A stretch of DNA of 15,613 bases. Origin: Bacteroidales bacterium UBA6397. GTDB taxonomy: Bacteria > Bacteroidota > Bacteroidia > Bacteroidales > UBA932. The stretch covers positions 1 through 15,613 of the forward strand of contig DJQB01000006.1 in assembly GCA_002439875.1 (NCBI GenBank), read 5' to 3'. The stretch's first letter is position 1. Every line of letters begins with the position of its first letter. A program made the position numbers and the translations under genes. The notes beneath the pieces were generated by a model, which did no database searches, had not been told where the DNA came from, and saw only the letters and a program-made list of their open reading frames with translations. This document shows positions 1 to 7,302 of the stretch, piece after piece.

Positions 1-55
1 TCGTTCTCGGTACTTGTTGTACTTCCTTCAGTCTTTTCAATGAACTTGTTTGCAT
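1..55 (-). other. possible 5' end of a leftward gene, cut by the window edge
   Basis: Downstream of the leftward promoter at 96-126, the only ATG on the minus strand before the edge is at position 55. It opens a frame of 18 codons (MQTSSLKRLKEVQQVPRT) that is still open at position 1. A second frame without an ATG is also open here, so the reading frame is not certain, and the transcript could instead start with a long leader or be an RNA gene. Only the presence of a leftward transcription unit is well supported; the product cannot be named. Confidence 0.25.
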
Positions 56-95
56 TCCTGTTCAGATCGTTTGTGTTTCGTTCCGAACGGGAATG

Positions 96-126
96 CAAAG
101 GTAGACATTATTTTTGAACCTGCAAA
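96..126 (-). promoter_or_regulatory. leftward Bacteroidetes-type promoter
   Basis: On the minus strand, TTTG (123-126) is followed after 19 bases by TACCTTTG (96-103). This is an exact match to the Bacteroidetes primary sigma consensus TTTG-N19-21-TAnnTTTG. It lies just past the stop codon of the glycosyltransferase gene and reads away from it, so the next leftward gene probably has its own transcript. The expected start point near 89 falls on a small inverted repeat, CGTTC-C-GAACG (79-89). Confidence 0.7.
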
Positions 127-143
127 CTTTTTCTCAAAAATTT

Positions 144-1559
144 TTAACTTTTTTTGTTCAGCTTAATTCTTGCCTGAAGCTCCCAAGTACGTATCCTATC
201 CTTATACAAGTTGTTAGCATTAACTTTGTCGATGTCGAGCGAAGCATCGGAATTGTCGTCCCAACGGCGGCAATTATACACGACATCGTAAATTCTACCT
301 ATCTGGTACTCTCTGGAGACACGAAGACCGACCGCATAATCCTCTCCGTACTTGGTCGTAGGGAAGTTTATTGTACGAAGCATCGGAACATAGAATCCAC
401 GAGGGGCGCCAAGACCATTGATGCGCAGAGCATTGTTGCGGCCATTCTCCGGAGTCCACTCACGATGATCTATGATTCCCGGAGGCAAAGTCTCCATCTG
501 GAAGTTTGTCATCCTGTAGGTACCGACAACCATGGCGCAGTTCTGGGCATAGAAGGCATCCACGAATTTCTGAACGGTGTTCTCATCGTAATAGACATCG
601 TCCGAGTCAAGCTGAATGGCGAACTTTCCACACTTAGGATGGTGCAGTGCAGCATTCCAGTTGCCTCCGATCGCGTGATAACTCTTGTCCTGGGCAATGT
701 AGACAAGCTTAGGGTCATCAATGAATTTCTTAATGACATCAACGGTGCCATCGGTTGAGTTGTCATCCACAACGATCACATTATACTTAAAGGATGTTTT
801 CTGGCTCAAAGCCGAAGTCAAGGCATCACCGATTGTGCGGACCCTATTCTTGCAAGGAATGACAACCGAGGCTTCATATTCAAAGGTATCGTCTGAGAAC
901 TCGATGTGCTTGAAAGTCGGTTCCAAGAAGCCACCTACATCTTTAAGATGTTGTGTGCAAGCTTTTTCCATCTCAATCTGCACGGCACGATTCTTTGGAT
1001 CGACATAATCGAAGAGCTTCTCTCCTGATTTGCGGGTGTCAGTCTCGATCTCGTAGTAGAGATATTCATTAATATGCACTAGGCTTCCCTTCTGAGAGAC
1101 CTTCAAACGAAGGTCGTACAGGCCGGCATATTCATAATCAACATCCATTCTTGCAACCGCTTCCTTGAGGGCGGAGGTTCTGTAAATCATCACTGAACCG
1201 AAGTCGAAGTCATCGCGGAGCGCCCCCTGCTGGCAGTCAATGACAGGAGCGAAGGTACGGTTGCCGTCAACTTCGTTGAAATGGTCGGCATAGATCATGG
1301 CAGCGGATGAATCCTCCGCAATGGAAAGGAAACGCTCCAAAGCAAATTGGCCGAAACTCAGTTCTGTTGTTTTAGTGTAAATCATTGTGAATGGAGCCGT
1401 GGCAAGTTCCGCAATCTTCCTGACGCTTGCCGTGCTCTTGCACGACGAGGCGTCAAGGAACTCGACTTTGGCCACCTCCTCCTGCGAACGTAGGTTGGCC
1501 GCAGTCACGGAAACCTGATCTTTGCTGACAAAAGGGACAAAACAATCTATTCTGTTCAT
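144..1559 (-). CDS. family 2 glycosyltransferase with degenerate second GT-A half
   Basis: From the ATG at 1559 the product has 471 residues. The C-terminal half (about 228-450) is a GT2, GT-A-fold domain. It has the N-terminal strand SVVIPCKNR (231-239), the nucleotide-binding loop VDDNSTDGT (264-272), a DxD-type metal site in QLDSDDVY (316-323), and an acidic GED (405-407) where the catalytic base usually lies. It should transfer a sugar from a nucleotide donor; donor and acceptor cannot be read from sequence. The N-terminal half (about 50-180) resembles the back half of a second GT-A domain (MIYADHFNEV; FDFGSVMIYRTSAL) but lacks a nucleotide-binding loop. No signal peptide or membrane segment is visible, so it is probably cytoplasmic. 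An in-frame ATG at 1598 would give 484 residues, but it lies inside the likely -7 box, so I prefer 1559. The gene stands alone and diverges from the protease operon. Confidence 0.85.
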   Translation of the reverse strand: MNRIDCFVPFVSKDQVSVTAANLRSQEEVAKVEFLDASSCKSTASVRKIAELATAPFTMIYTKTTELSFGQFALERFLSIAEDSSAAMIYADHFNEVDGNRTFAPVIDCQQGALRDDFDFGSVMIYRTSALKEAVARMDVDYEYAGLYDLRLKVSQKGSLVHINEYLYYEIETDTRKSGEKLFDYVDPKNRAVQIEMEKACTQHLKDVGGFLEPTFKHIEFSDDTFEYEASVVIPCKNRVRTIGDALTSALSQKTSFKYNVIVVDDNSTDGTVDVIKKFIDDPKLVYIAQDKSYHAIGGNWNAALHHPKCGKFAIQLDSDDVYYDENTVQKFVDAFYAQNCAMVVGTYRMTNFQMETLPPGIIDHREWTPENGRNNALRINGLGAPRGFYVPMLRTINFPTTKYGEDYAVGLRVSREYQIGRIYDVVYNCRRWDDNSDASLDIDKVNANNLYKDRIRTWELQARIKLNKKS

Positions 1560-1597
1560 AATATTATAGAATATTAATTTTAGCATTTTAGCAATCA

Positions 1598-1605
1598 CAA
1601 AAATA
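1598..1605 (-). promoter_or_regulatory. -7 box for the glycosyltransferase gene
   Basis: The minus strand reads TATTTTTG, matching TAnnTTTG, 38 bases upstream of the ATG at 1559. No clear -33 TTTG is found at the expected distance, so this rests on one element plus its position. If real, it rules out the upstream ATG at 1598 as the start. Confidence 0.4.
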
Positions 1606-1628
1606 GTAAAATATCAGTAAAAATTTGA

Positions 1629-1636
1629 TACATTTG
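1629..1636 (+). promoter_or_regulatory. -7 box for the protease-pyrC operon
   Basis: TACATTTG matches TAnnTTTG exactly and implies transcription from about 1643, leaving a leader of about 80 bases before the ATG at 1725. No good -33 element is visible. The box lies only about 23 bp from the divergent -7 box at 1598-1605, so the two RNA polymerase footprints would overlap. Confidence 0.5.
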
Positions 1637-1668
1637 TCAAACAGTAGAGTTGCAAAGGTTCGCCAATC

Positions 1669-1685
1669 CTTTTTGCAGCAAAAAG
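1669..1685. promoter_or_regulatory. interrupted palindrome in the protease operon leader
   Basis: CTTTTTGC and GCAAAAAG form perfect 8-bp arms around a single A. This lies in the untranslated leader, between the probable transcription start (about 1643) and the ATG (1725). It could be a protein-binding site, or a weak hairpin with six pairs and a GCAGC loop. The sequence does not decide, and a chance match in A/T-rich DNA is possible. Confidence 0.25.
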
Positions 1686-1724
1686 ACAAAATCAACCCAA
1701 GGCAGACTTTTGCCTAAAATTTTT

Positions 1725-4700
1725 ATGAATATGATCTTTAAAAGAACATTGGTCATGACCGCCTCCATCTTGGCAACAGCCACGATAATGACCGCACAAG
1801 AAACACCTAAATGGCTAAGGAAAAGCGCGATCTCCCCTGACGGGACAAAAGTGGCATTCTGCTATAAAGGTGACATCTTCACTGTTGATGTCAAAGGAGG
1901 AAGAGCACTCCAGATCACAACGAATCAGGCCTATGATTCCGACCCTATCTGGACACCGGACGGAAAGAAGATCGTCTTTTCCTCTTACCGGGCAGGCTCA
2001 AAGGACATATTCATCACATCAGCCGAAGGTGGCGCTCCGAAGAGACTTACTGACTATTCTGGCAACGAGACCTCTCTTTGCGTTCTGGATGGAGATAGAG
2101 TGCTGTTCCAGGCGTCCATCCAGCAGGATGCTTTGTACGGAGGATTCCCTGGAAGTCCGCAGATCTGGCAGGTGGATGAAAATTCAGGACGTCCGCAACT
2201 TGTCACTTCTCTTCCGATCATGGCGATGAGTGCCAACAGCAATGGCGAAGTCATCTACGAAGACTACAAAGGCTACGAGGACCCGCTCCGCAAGCATCAT
2301 AAATCATCTGTCACAAGGGACATCTGGCTGTACAAGCCTGCCGGAGCGCAGGGTGAAAGATTCCGTGTCACCGGTGACGGGACATTCACGAAGTTGACCT
2401 CTTTCGTGGGGGAGGACAGGAATCCGGTCTTTGCCGCTGATGGAAAGACTTATTATTATATATCTGAGTCTGACGGAACGCTGAACGTCCATAAATCGTC
2501 CACCGAAAATCCGGGACAGACTGCACAGCTGACTAAATTCAAGGACAATCCGGTAAGATTCCTCTCGGTGGCTGGGAACGGTACTCTCTGCTTCTCATGG
2601 AACGGAGATCTCTACACTATGAAGGAAGGCAGTGAACCTCAAAAGCTTGACATCACCGTAGCGAAGGACGAGACCGAGAATGATGTTGAATATCTCACTT
2701 TCTCTGCCGGTGCGTCATCAATGGCCGTCTCCCCTGACGGAAAGGAAATCGCTGTCGTGATCAGAGGCGATGTGTTCGTCACCTCAGCGGACTACAAGAC
2801 GACAAAAAGAATCACCAACACGCCAGAGCAGGAGCGCAATGTCAGTTTCTCGAAGGACGGACGCGAGCTGTACTATTCATCGGAAAGAAACGGTCATTGG
2901 GGAATATACAAGACATCTCTTACCGATAAGAAAGAGAAGAGATTTACCTACGCCACCAAGTTTAAGGAGGAGCTTGTTACTTCAGAAGGCGAGACCTGCT
3001 TCCAACCGGTTGTCTCTCCAGACGGAAAGTGGGTGGCATTCCTGCGCGACAGGACCGAGCTGGTCATAAAATCGACCAAGGACGGGAAAGAGAAGTCTCT
3101 GCTCAAAGGGGTTAACTACTCCTACTCTGACGGGGATCAGGAATTCGAGTGGAGTCCAGACAGCAAGTACCTCCTTAGCAACTATCAAATCAACGGTGGC
3201 TGGAATAATTCGGACATAGCCTTGATTGACATCGAGAGCGGTGTGATCACGAACCTTACCCAGAGCGGATACTCTGACGGCAACTTCAAATGGGCTCTCA
3301 AGGGCAAGGCGATGGCTTGGGAATCAGACAAGGACGGCTACCGCAGCCATGGAAGCTGGGGGGCGGAGAACGATATATACATCATGTTCTTTGATGGCAA
3401 GGAGATGACCAAGTTCTATCAGGACAAGGAGGATGCGGAGATCGCCAAAGCCTTGGAGGACGGGGACAAATCCGAGAAAAAGATAGAAAAAGAAGAGAAA
3501 AAGGAGAAGAAGGATTCTGTGAAGCAAGCCGAAAAACCTGAAAAACTGGTTCTTGACCTTGAGAACAGGGACTACCGGACAGCTCGTCTTACCAGAATCT
3601 CCGGCAGACTCGGAGACTTCCACCTCACCCAAGACGGGACAAAGTTGTTCTACACCAAGCTATTGGAGAAGAGCTACGATCTCTGCCAGATGGACGTGAA
3701 GAAAGGTGACGTAAAGGTCATCAAGAAAGGAGTGAGAGGAGCGCTGATACCTTCAGCGGACGACAAGTTCCTATATGTCTTCACGGGAAGCAGCATCACG
3801 AAACTGACGATTGCAAGCGGGGCAACGAGCGCCATTACATTCTCCGGAGACTACGAGTTCAAGCCTAAGGCCGAAAGGGACTACATCTTCGGCCACGTCT
3901 GGAAGCAGGTGAACGAGAAGTTCTACGACCCACAGATCCATGGTATCGACTGGGAGGGTTACAAGAAGAACTACGAACAGTTCATGCCTTACATCTCCAA
4001 CAATTTCGACTTCCAGGATCTTCTCTCCGAGATGCTCGGAGAACTCAACGGCTCGCACACCGGAGCGAGGTACTACAGCCGTTCAAAATACACGATGGGT
4101 TGGCTTGGAGCGATCTATGACTATGATTACGAAGGAGACGGACTTAAGATAGCCGAGGTTCTTCCTGGCGGAGCTCTCAATCTGGCCGACTCGGAGATCA
4201 AGGCTGGAGACATCATCGGATCCATTGACGGACAGCCGATAAAGGCAGGCGAAAGCTGGTTCGGACTGCTTAGGAACAAGGCTGGGAAAAAGGTAGCCAT
4301 CGTGGTTAAGAAAGGCAAGAAAGATGTTGAGCTGTTCGTTAAGCCGGGATATTCAGAATACTCTCTTATGTACCGTAGATGGGTGAAGCAGAGAGAGGAG
4401 ATGACCGACAAACTTTCGGGCGGCACAGTTGGCTACACGCACGTTCAGGGGATGGACTCACCAAGCTTCAGGACTGTATATTCAAAACTCCTTGGCAAGT
4501 ACAGGGCTGCTGACGCGGCTGTGGTTGACACCAGGCACAACGGTGGCGGGTGGCTGCATGACGACCTCGCGACGTTCCTCAGCGGCAAGGAATATATTCG
4601 CTTCACTCCTCGCGGGCAGTACATCGGCAGTGAGCCGTACAACAAATGGAGGAAGCCTTCGTGCGTGCTGATGTGCGAGGACAACTACTCGGATGCCTGC

Positions 4701-4973
4701 GGCTTTCCTTACACGTACAGGGCTCTTGGAGTCGGCAAGCTGATCGGCATGCCAGTTCCCGGCACAATGACTGCCGTCTGGTGGGAGACCCAGATCAATG
4801 GCATGGTGTTTGGAATCCCTCAAGTCGGCTCTTTCGGCATCAAAGAAGGCAAATACCTTGAGAACCAGCAAATTGAACCTGACATCAAGGTTGACAATGA
4901 CCCGGCATCAGTCCTCCGGGGCGAAGACAAGCAGCTTGAGACAGCAGTCAAAGAAATGATGAAAACAAAATAA
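1725..4973 (+). CDS. exported tricorn-like S41 protease
   Basis: The product has 1,082 residues from the ATG at 1725, close to the usual size of tricorn proteases. An N-terminal signal peptide (first about 25 residues, ending ...MTAQ) sends it to the periplasm. Two beta-propeller regions follow, marked by repeats such as SPDGTKVAF, TPDGKKIVF, SPDGKEIAVV and SPDGKWVAF. A Lys/Glu-rich stretch (about 576-607) interrupts the second propeller. A PDZ-like domain (about 792-870) and the S41 catalytic core with DTRHNGGG follow. By family knowledge the catalytic tetrad is Ser-His, Ser and Glu. Matching residues here are S777-H778 (NGSHTG), S989-D990 (NYSDAC) and E1046 (YLENQQIEPD), so it should be active. 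It probably cuts short peptides in the envelope. The frame is open back to a TTG at 1650, but that leader does not resemble protein and the signal peptide fixes the start at 1725. It is the first gene of a three-gene unit. Confidence 0.92.
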   Translation: MNMIFKRTLVMTASILATATIMTAQETPKWLRKSAISPDGTKVAFCYKGDIFTVDVKGGRALQITTNQAYDSDPIWTPDGKKIVFSSYRAGSKDIFITSAEGGAPKRLTDYSGNETSLCVLDGDRVLFQASIQQDALYGGFPGSPQIWQVDENSGRPQLVTSLPIMAMSANSNGEVIYEDYKGYEDPLRKHHKSSVTRDIWLYKPAGAQGERFRVTGDGTFTKLTSFVGEDRNPVFAADGKTYYYISESDGTLNVHKSSTENPGQTAQLTKFKDNPVRFLSVAGNGTLCFSWNGDLYTMKEGSEPQKLDITVAKDETENDVEYLTFSAGASSMAVSPDGKEIAVVIRGDVFVTSADYKTTKRITNTPEQERNVSFSKDGRELYYSSERNGHWGIYKTSLTDKKEKRFTYATKFKEELVTSEGETCFQPVVSPDGKWVAFLRDRTELVIKSTKDGKEKSLLKGVNYSYSDGDQEFEWSPDSKYLLSNYQINGGWNNSDIALIDIESGVITNLTQSGYSDGNFKWALKGKAMAWESDKDGYRSHGSWGAENDIYIMFFDGKEMTKFYQDKEDAEIAKALEDGDKSEKKIEKEEKKEKKDSVKQAEKPEKLVLDLENRDYRTARLTRISGRLGDFHLTQDGTKLFYTKLLEKSYDLCQMDVKKGDVKVIKKGVRGALIPSADDKFLYVFTGSSITKLTIASGATSAITFSGDYEFKPKAERDYIFGHVWKQVNEKFYDPQIHGIDWEGYKKNYEQFMPYISNNFDFQDLLSEMLGELNGSHTGARYYSRSKYTMGWLGAIYDYDYEGDGLKIAEVLPGGALNLADSEIKAGDIIGSIDGQPIKAGESWFGLLRNKAGKKVAIVVKKGKKDVELFVKPGYSEYSLMYRRWVKQREEMTDKLSGGTVGYTHVQGMDSPSFRTVYSKLLGKYRAADAAVVDTRHNGGGWLHDDLATFLSGKEYIRFTPRGQYIGSEPYNKWRKPSCVLMCEDNYSDACGFPYTYRALGVGKLIGMPVPGTMTAVWWETQINGMVFGIPQVGSFGIKEGKYLENQQIEPDIKVDNDPASVLRGEDKQLETAVKEMMKTK

Positions 4974-4986
4974 TTTTTGAATATCT

Positions 4987-5709
4987 ATGGACAGGAAAGT
5001 CGTCATAATCCCGACCTACAACGAGAAAGAAAACATTGAAGCGATCATCAGAAAGGTCTTCTCCCTTGACGGAGACTACAACGTGCTCATCATAGATGAC
5101 GGCTCCCCTGACGGGACCGCCGGCATTGTCAAGAGCCTTCAGGCTGAGTTCAGCGACAGGCTATTCATGATTGAGCGTTCCGGAAAGCTTGGTCTGGGGA
5201 CAGCCTATCTCACCGGATTCAAATGGGCATTGGAGCAGGGCTACGACTACATCTTTGAGATGGACGCTGACTTCTCCCACAACCCGGAGGATCTGCCAAG
5301 GCTCTACAAGGCCTGCGCCGAATGCGGTGGAGTGGCCATCGGCTCACGCTATTGCGATGGAATCAGCGTCGTGAACTGGCCGATAGGCAGAATCCTGATG
5401 TCTTATTGCGCGTCAATCTACGTCAAGACGGTCCTCGGAATGAAGATCCACGACTGCACGGCCGGATTCAAGTGCTACAGCCGCAAGGCATTGGAGACCA
5501 TCGACTTGGACGATGTGAGAATGAAGGGCTACGGATTCCAGATCGAGATGAAATACACGGCTTGGAAGCTGGGATTCAAGCTGGTCGAAGTTCCGATCAT
5601 ATTCGTGAACCGCAAACTTGGATCTTCGAAAATGAGCGGAGGTATCTTCGGAGAAGCTTTCTGGGGTGTCATAAAGCTGAAATTCAGAAAGTTCCACCGC
5701 AAAGGATAG
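4987..5709 (+). CDS. polyprenol monophosphomannose synthase-like glycosyltransferase
   Basis: This 240-residue GT2 enzyme belongs to the dolichyl-phosphate mannosyltransferase (DPM1) group. It carries IPTYNEKENI (8-17), IIDDGSPDGT (35-44), MDADFSHNPED (92-102), GSRYC (119-123), the acceptor-side region HDCTAGFKCYSR (155-166), GYGFQIEM (181-188) and the RKLGSSKMS stretch (209-217). Family members transfer mannose or another hexose from a nucleotide sugar to polyprenyl phosphate, making a lipid-linked donor at the inner face of the cytoplasmic membrane. No C-terminal membrane helices follow the catalytic domain, so it should be a peripheral membrane protein. It starts 13 bases after the protease stop and ends 3 bases before the dihydroorotase start, so the three are probably co-transcribed. 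The donor sugar cannot be decided from sequence. Confidence 0.9.
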   Translation: MDRKVVIIPTYNEKENIEAIIRKVFSLDGDYNVLIIDDGSPDGTAGIVKSLQAEFSDRLFMIERSGKLGLGTAYLTGFKWALEQGYDYIFEMDADFSHNPEDLPRLYKACAECGGVAIGSRYCDGISVVNWPIGRILMSYCASIYVKTVLGMKIHDCTAGFKCYSRKALETIDLDDVRMKGYGFQIEMKYTAWKLGFKLVEVPIIFVNRKLGSSKMSGGIFGEAFWGVIKLKFRKFHRKG

Positions 5710-5712
5710 AAG

Positions 5713-7170
5713 ATGGTGAGGATTTTACTTACCAACGCGACAATAGTGACTGGGGCTTCCACTAAAAAGGGAGCCCTTGCCATTGATGGAGAGCGGATTG
5801 TGGGAATATGGCACCAGAGCGATTCTGATTCCGACGGTTCCGAGGCTTTGCGTGCTTTCCCTGACGCAGAGGTTATTGACTTGGAGGGCAAAGTGCTGAT
5901 GGCCGGAGGAATAGACGCGCATGTGCATTTCCGCGAACCGGGAATGGAATGGAAGGCTGACATTGAAAGCGAGTCAAAGGCCGCACTGCTCGGAGGAGTC
6001 ACATCCTTCATAGACATGCCGAACACCCTTCCTCCGACGACCGATGCTGATGCGCTACAAGACAAGCTGAACCGTGCCAATGGGCGTTCATGGGCCAATT
6101 ACGGCTTCCACATCGGAGCCACCAACGGCAATGCAGCAATGCTCCGTGAATATCTTGCCGAAGGCCTCGGTGAGAAATTCGGTGGCATCAAGGTCTTCAT
6201 GGGTTCATCCACCGGGAATATGCTCGTGGACGATAATGAGACCCTCTCCGATTTGTTCAGGATTCAAGGCAAGCCGATTCTCATCCACAGCGAGGACGAG
6301 GGCATCATCAAAGCTAATATGGAGGCCGCCAAGGCTAAATTCGGAGAGGATATTCCTTTCAGCGAGCATCCTCTGATCCGCAGCCGCAAGGCCTGCATCC
6401 GCTCCACCGCCAAGGCGCTTGCCATGGCCATTGAATATGGCACCAGGCTCCACGTCCTCCATGTCTCGACAGCCGAAGAAGTGGAGATGATACACGCGGC
6501 GAAGATCCACAATCCAAATATAACAGCCGAGACCTCAGCGAATTACCTTTGGTTCAGCGATGAGGACTACAAGACGTTGAAAGGCAAGGTGAAGTGCAAT
6601 CCGGCCATCAAGTCGGCCTCTGACCGTGAGGCTTTGAGAAAAGGTCTGGCCGAGGGCATCATCGACACCATCGGTTCGGATCATGCCCCTCATCTGCTGA
6701 CGGAAAAGGTGGACAACTACCTGAAATGTCCTTCAGGAATGCCTTCCGTGCAGCAATCCCTTTCGGTCTTGCTGACGGTTGCGGCTCTGTACAACAAAGG
6801 GAAAAACGCCGATGACGAGGCTTTGATCAGCATGTCAAGAATAGCCTCCGCTTTCTCGGAGAGACCGGCTGAAATCCTCGGAGTGAAAGACAGAGGCAGC
6901 CTGAAGGTCGGTAACTACGCAGACTTGGTTATCCTCGATCCCGGGCGGGAATATTCAGTAAAGAACCACACTGATTTGGATGGCACTGCTCTAAAGCAGG
7001 CATATCCAGTAAAGGATGTCGCCTACAAATGCGCCTGGTCACCGTACGAAGGCTCGACACTTCAGGGTATCATTGATCGCGTGTTTCTCAACGGCAGACA
7101 AGTTGTCTACGATGGCCGCATCACCCAGGACTTTCCTTCCGGGCAGACTATAGCATTCACCAATATCTGA
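5713..7170 (+). CDS. pyrC: dihydroorotase (type I amidohydrolase)
   Basis: This 485-residue amidohydrolase should interconvert N-carbamoyl-aspartate and dihydroorotate in pyrimidine synthesis, in the cytoplasm. Visible metal and substrate motifs are DAHVHFREPG (H70, H72), GGIKVFMGS (K160, in the position of the carboxylated lysine of related hydantoinases), ILIHSEDE (H192), LHVLHVST (H247/H250), KCNPAIK (294-300), GSDHAPH (D323) and CPSGMPSVQ (339-347). The HFREPG and SDHAPH context favours dihydroorotase over hydantoinase or allantoinase. It is somewhat longer than usual; a loop rich in Ser, Asp and Ala at about 35-52 accounts for part of this. The ATG lies 3 bases after the preceding stop codon. 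The C terminus is intact. No terminator is obvious in the 76 bases that separate it from the next promoter. Confidence 0.93.
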   Translation: MVRILLTNATIVTGASTKKGALAIDGERIVGIWHQSDSDSDGSEALRAFPDAEVIDLEGKVLMAGGIDAHVHFREPGMEWKADIESESKAALLGGVTSFIDMPNTLPPTTDADALQDKLNRANGRSWANYGFHIGATNGNAAMLREYLAEGLGEKFGGIKVFMGSSTGNMLVDDNETLSDLFRIQGKPILIHSEDEGIIKANMEAAKAKFGEDIPFSEHPLIRSRKACIRSTAKALAMAIEYGTRLHVLHVSTAEEVEMIHAAKIHNPNITAETSANYLWFSDEDYKTLKGKVKCNPAIKSASDREALRKGLAEGIIDTIGSDHAPHLLTEKVDNYLKCPSGMPSVQQSLSVLLTVAALYNKGKNADDEALISMSRIASAFSERPAEILGVKDRGSLKVGNYADLVILDPGREYSVKNHTDLDGTALKQAYPVKDVAYKCAWSPYEGSTLQGIIDRVFLNGRQVVYDGRITQDFPSGQTIAFTNI

Positions 7171-7246
7171 GCCATTAGGGATTTCAAGAAGGTTCGACGG
7201 GCTCATCACCAAAACAGCTTCTTCTTGTTCGGAATTATTACGGATT

Positions 7247-7279
7247 ATTGGTCTCTGTCGGGGATATTCATTAAATTTG
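7247..7279 (+). promoter_or_regulatory. promoter for the esterase-peptidase operon
   Basis: ATTG (7247-7250) is followed after 21 bases by TAAATTTG (7272-7279), fitting the TTG...TAnnTTTG pattern. The expected start near 7286 leaves a leader of under 20 bases before the ATG at 7303. This divides the plus-strand genes into two transcription units, although read-through from pyrC is possible. Confidence 0.6.
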
Positions 7280-7302
7280 CAGACACTAAAGCATCAAAAA
7301 AC

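Noticed and set aside
109..116. TATTTTTG on the plus strand as a rightward promoter
   Set aside because: It has no -33 partner in the expected place and would drive antisense transcription into the glycosyltransferase gene; probably chance in A/T-rich DNA.
114..758. A 214-codon plus-strand open frame across the glycosyltransferase gene
   Set aside because: It is antisense to a gene with clear GT2 motifs, and its translation resembles no protein family.
1650..1724. N-terminal extension of the protease from a TTG codon
   Set aside because: It lies just downstream of the promoter -7 box, has no protein-like character, and would bury the signal peptide that begins at 1725.
7185..7227. CAAGAAG/CTTCTTG inverted repeat after pyrC as a terminator
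   Set aside because: The arms are 7 bp with a 29-base loop and no T-run follows.
7225..7302. N-terminal extension of the esterase from a TTG codon
   Set aside because: It runs through the promoter at 7247-7279 and would displace the signal peptide at 7303.
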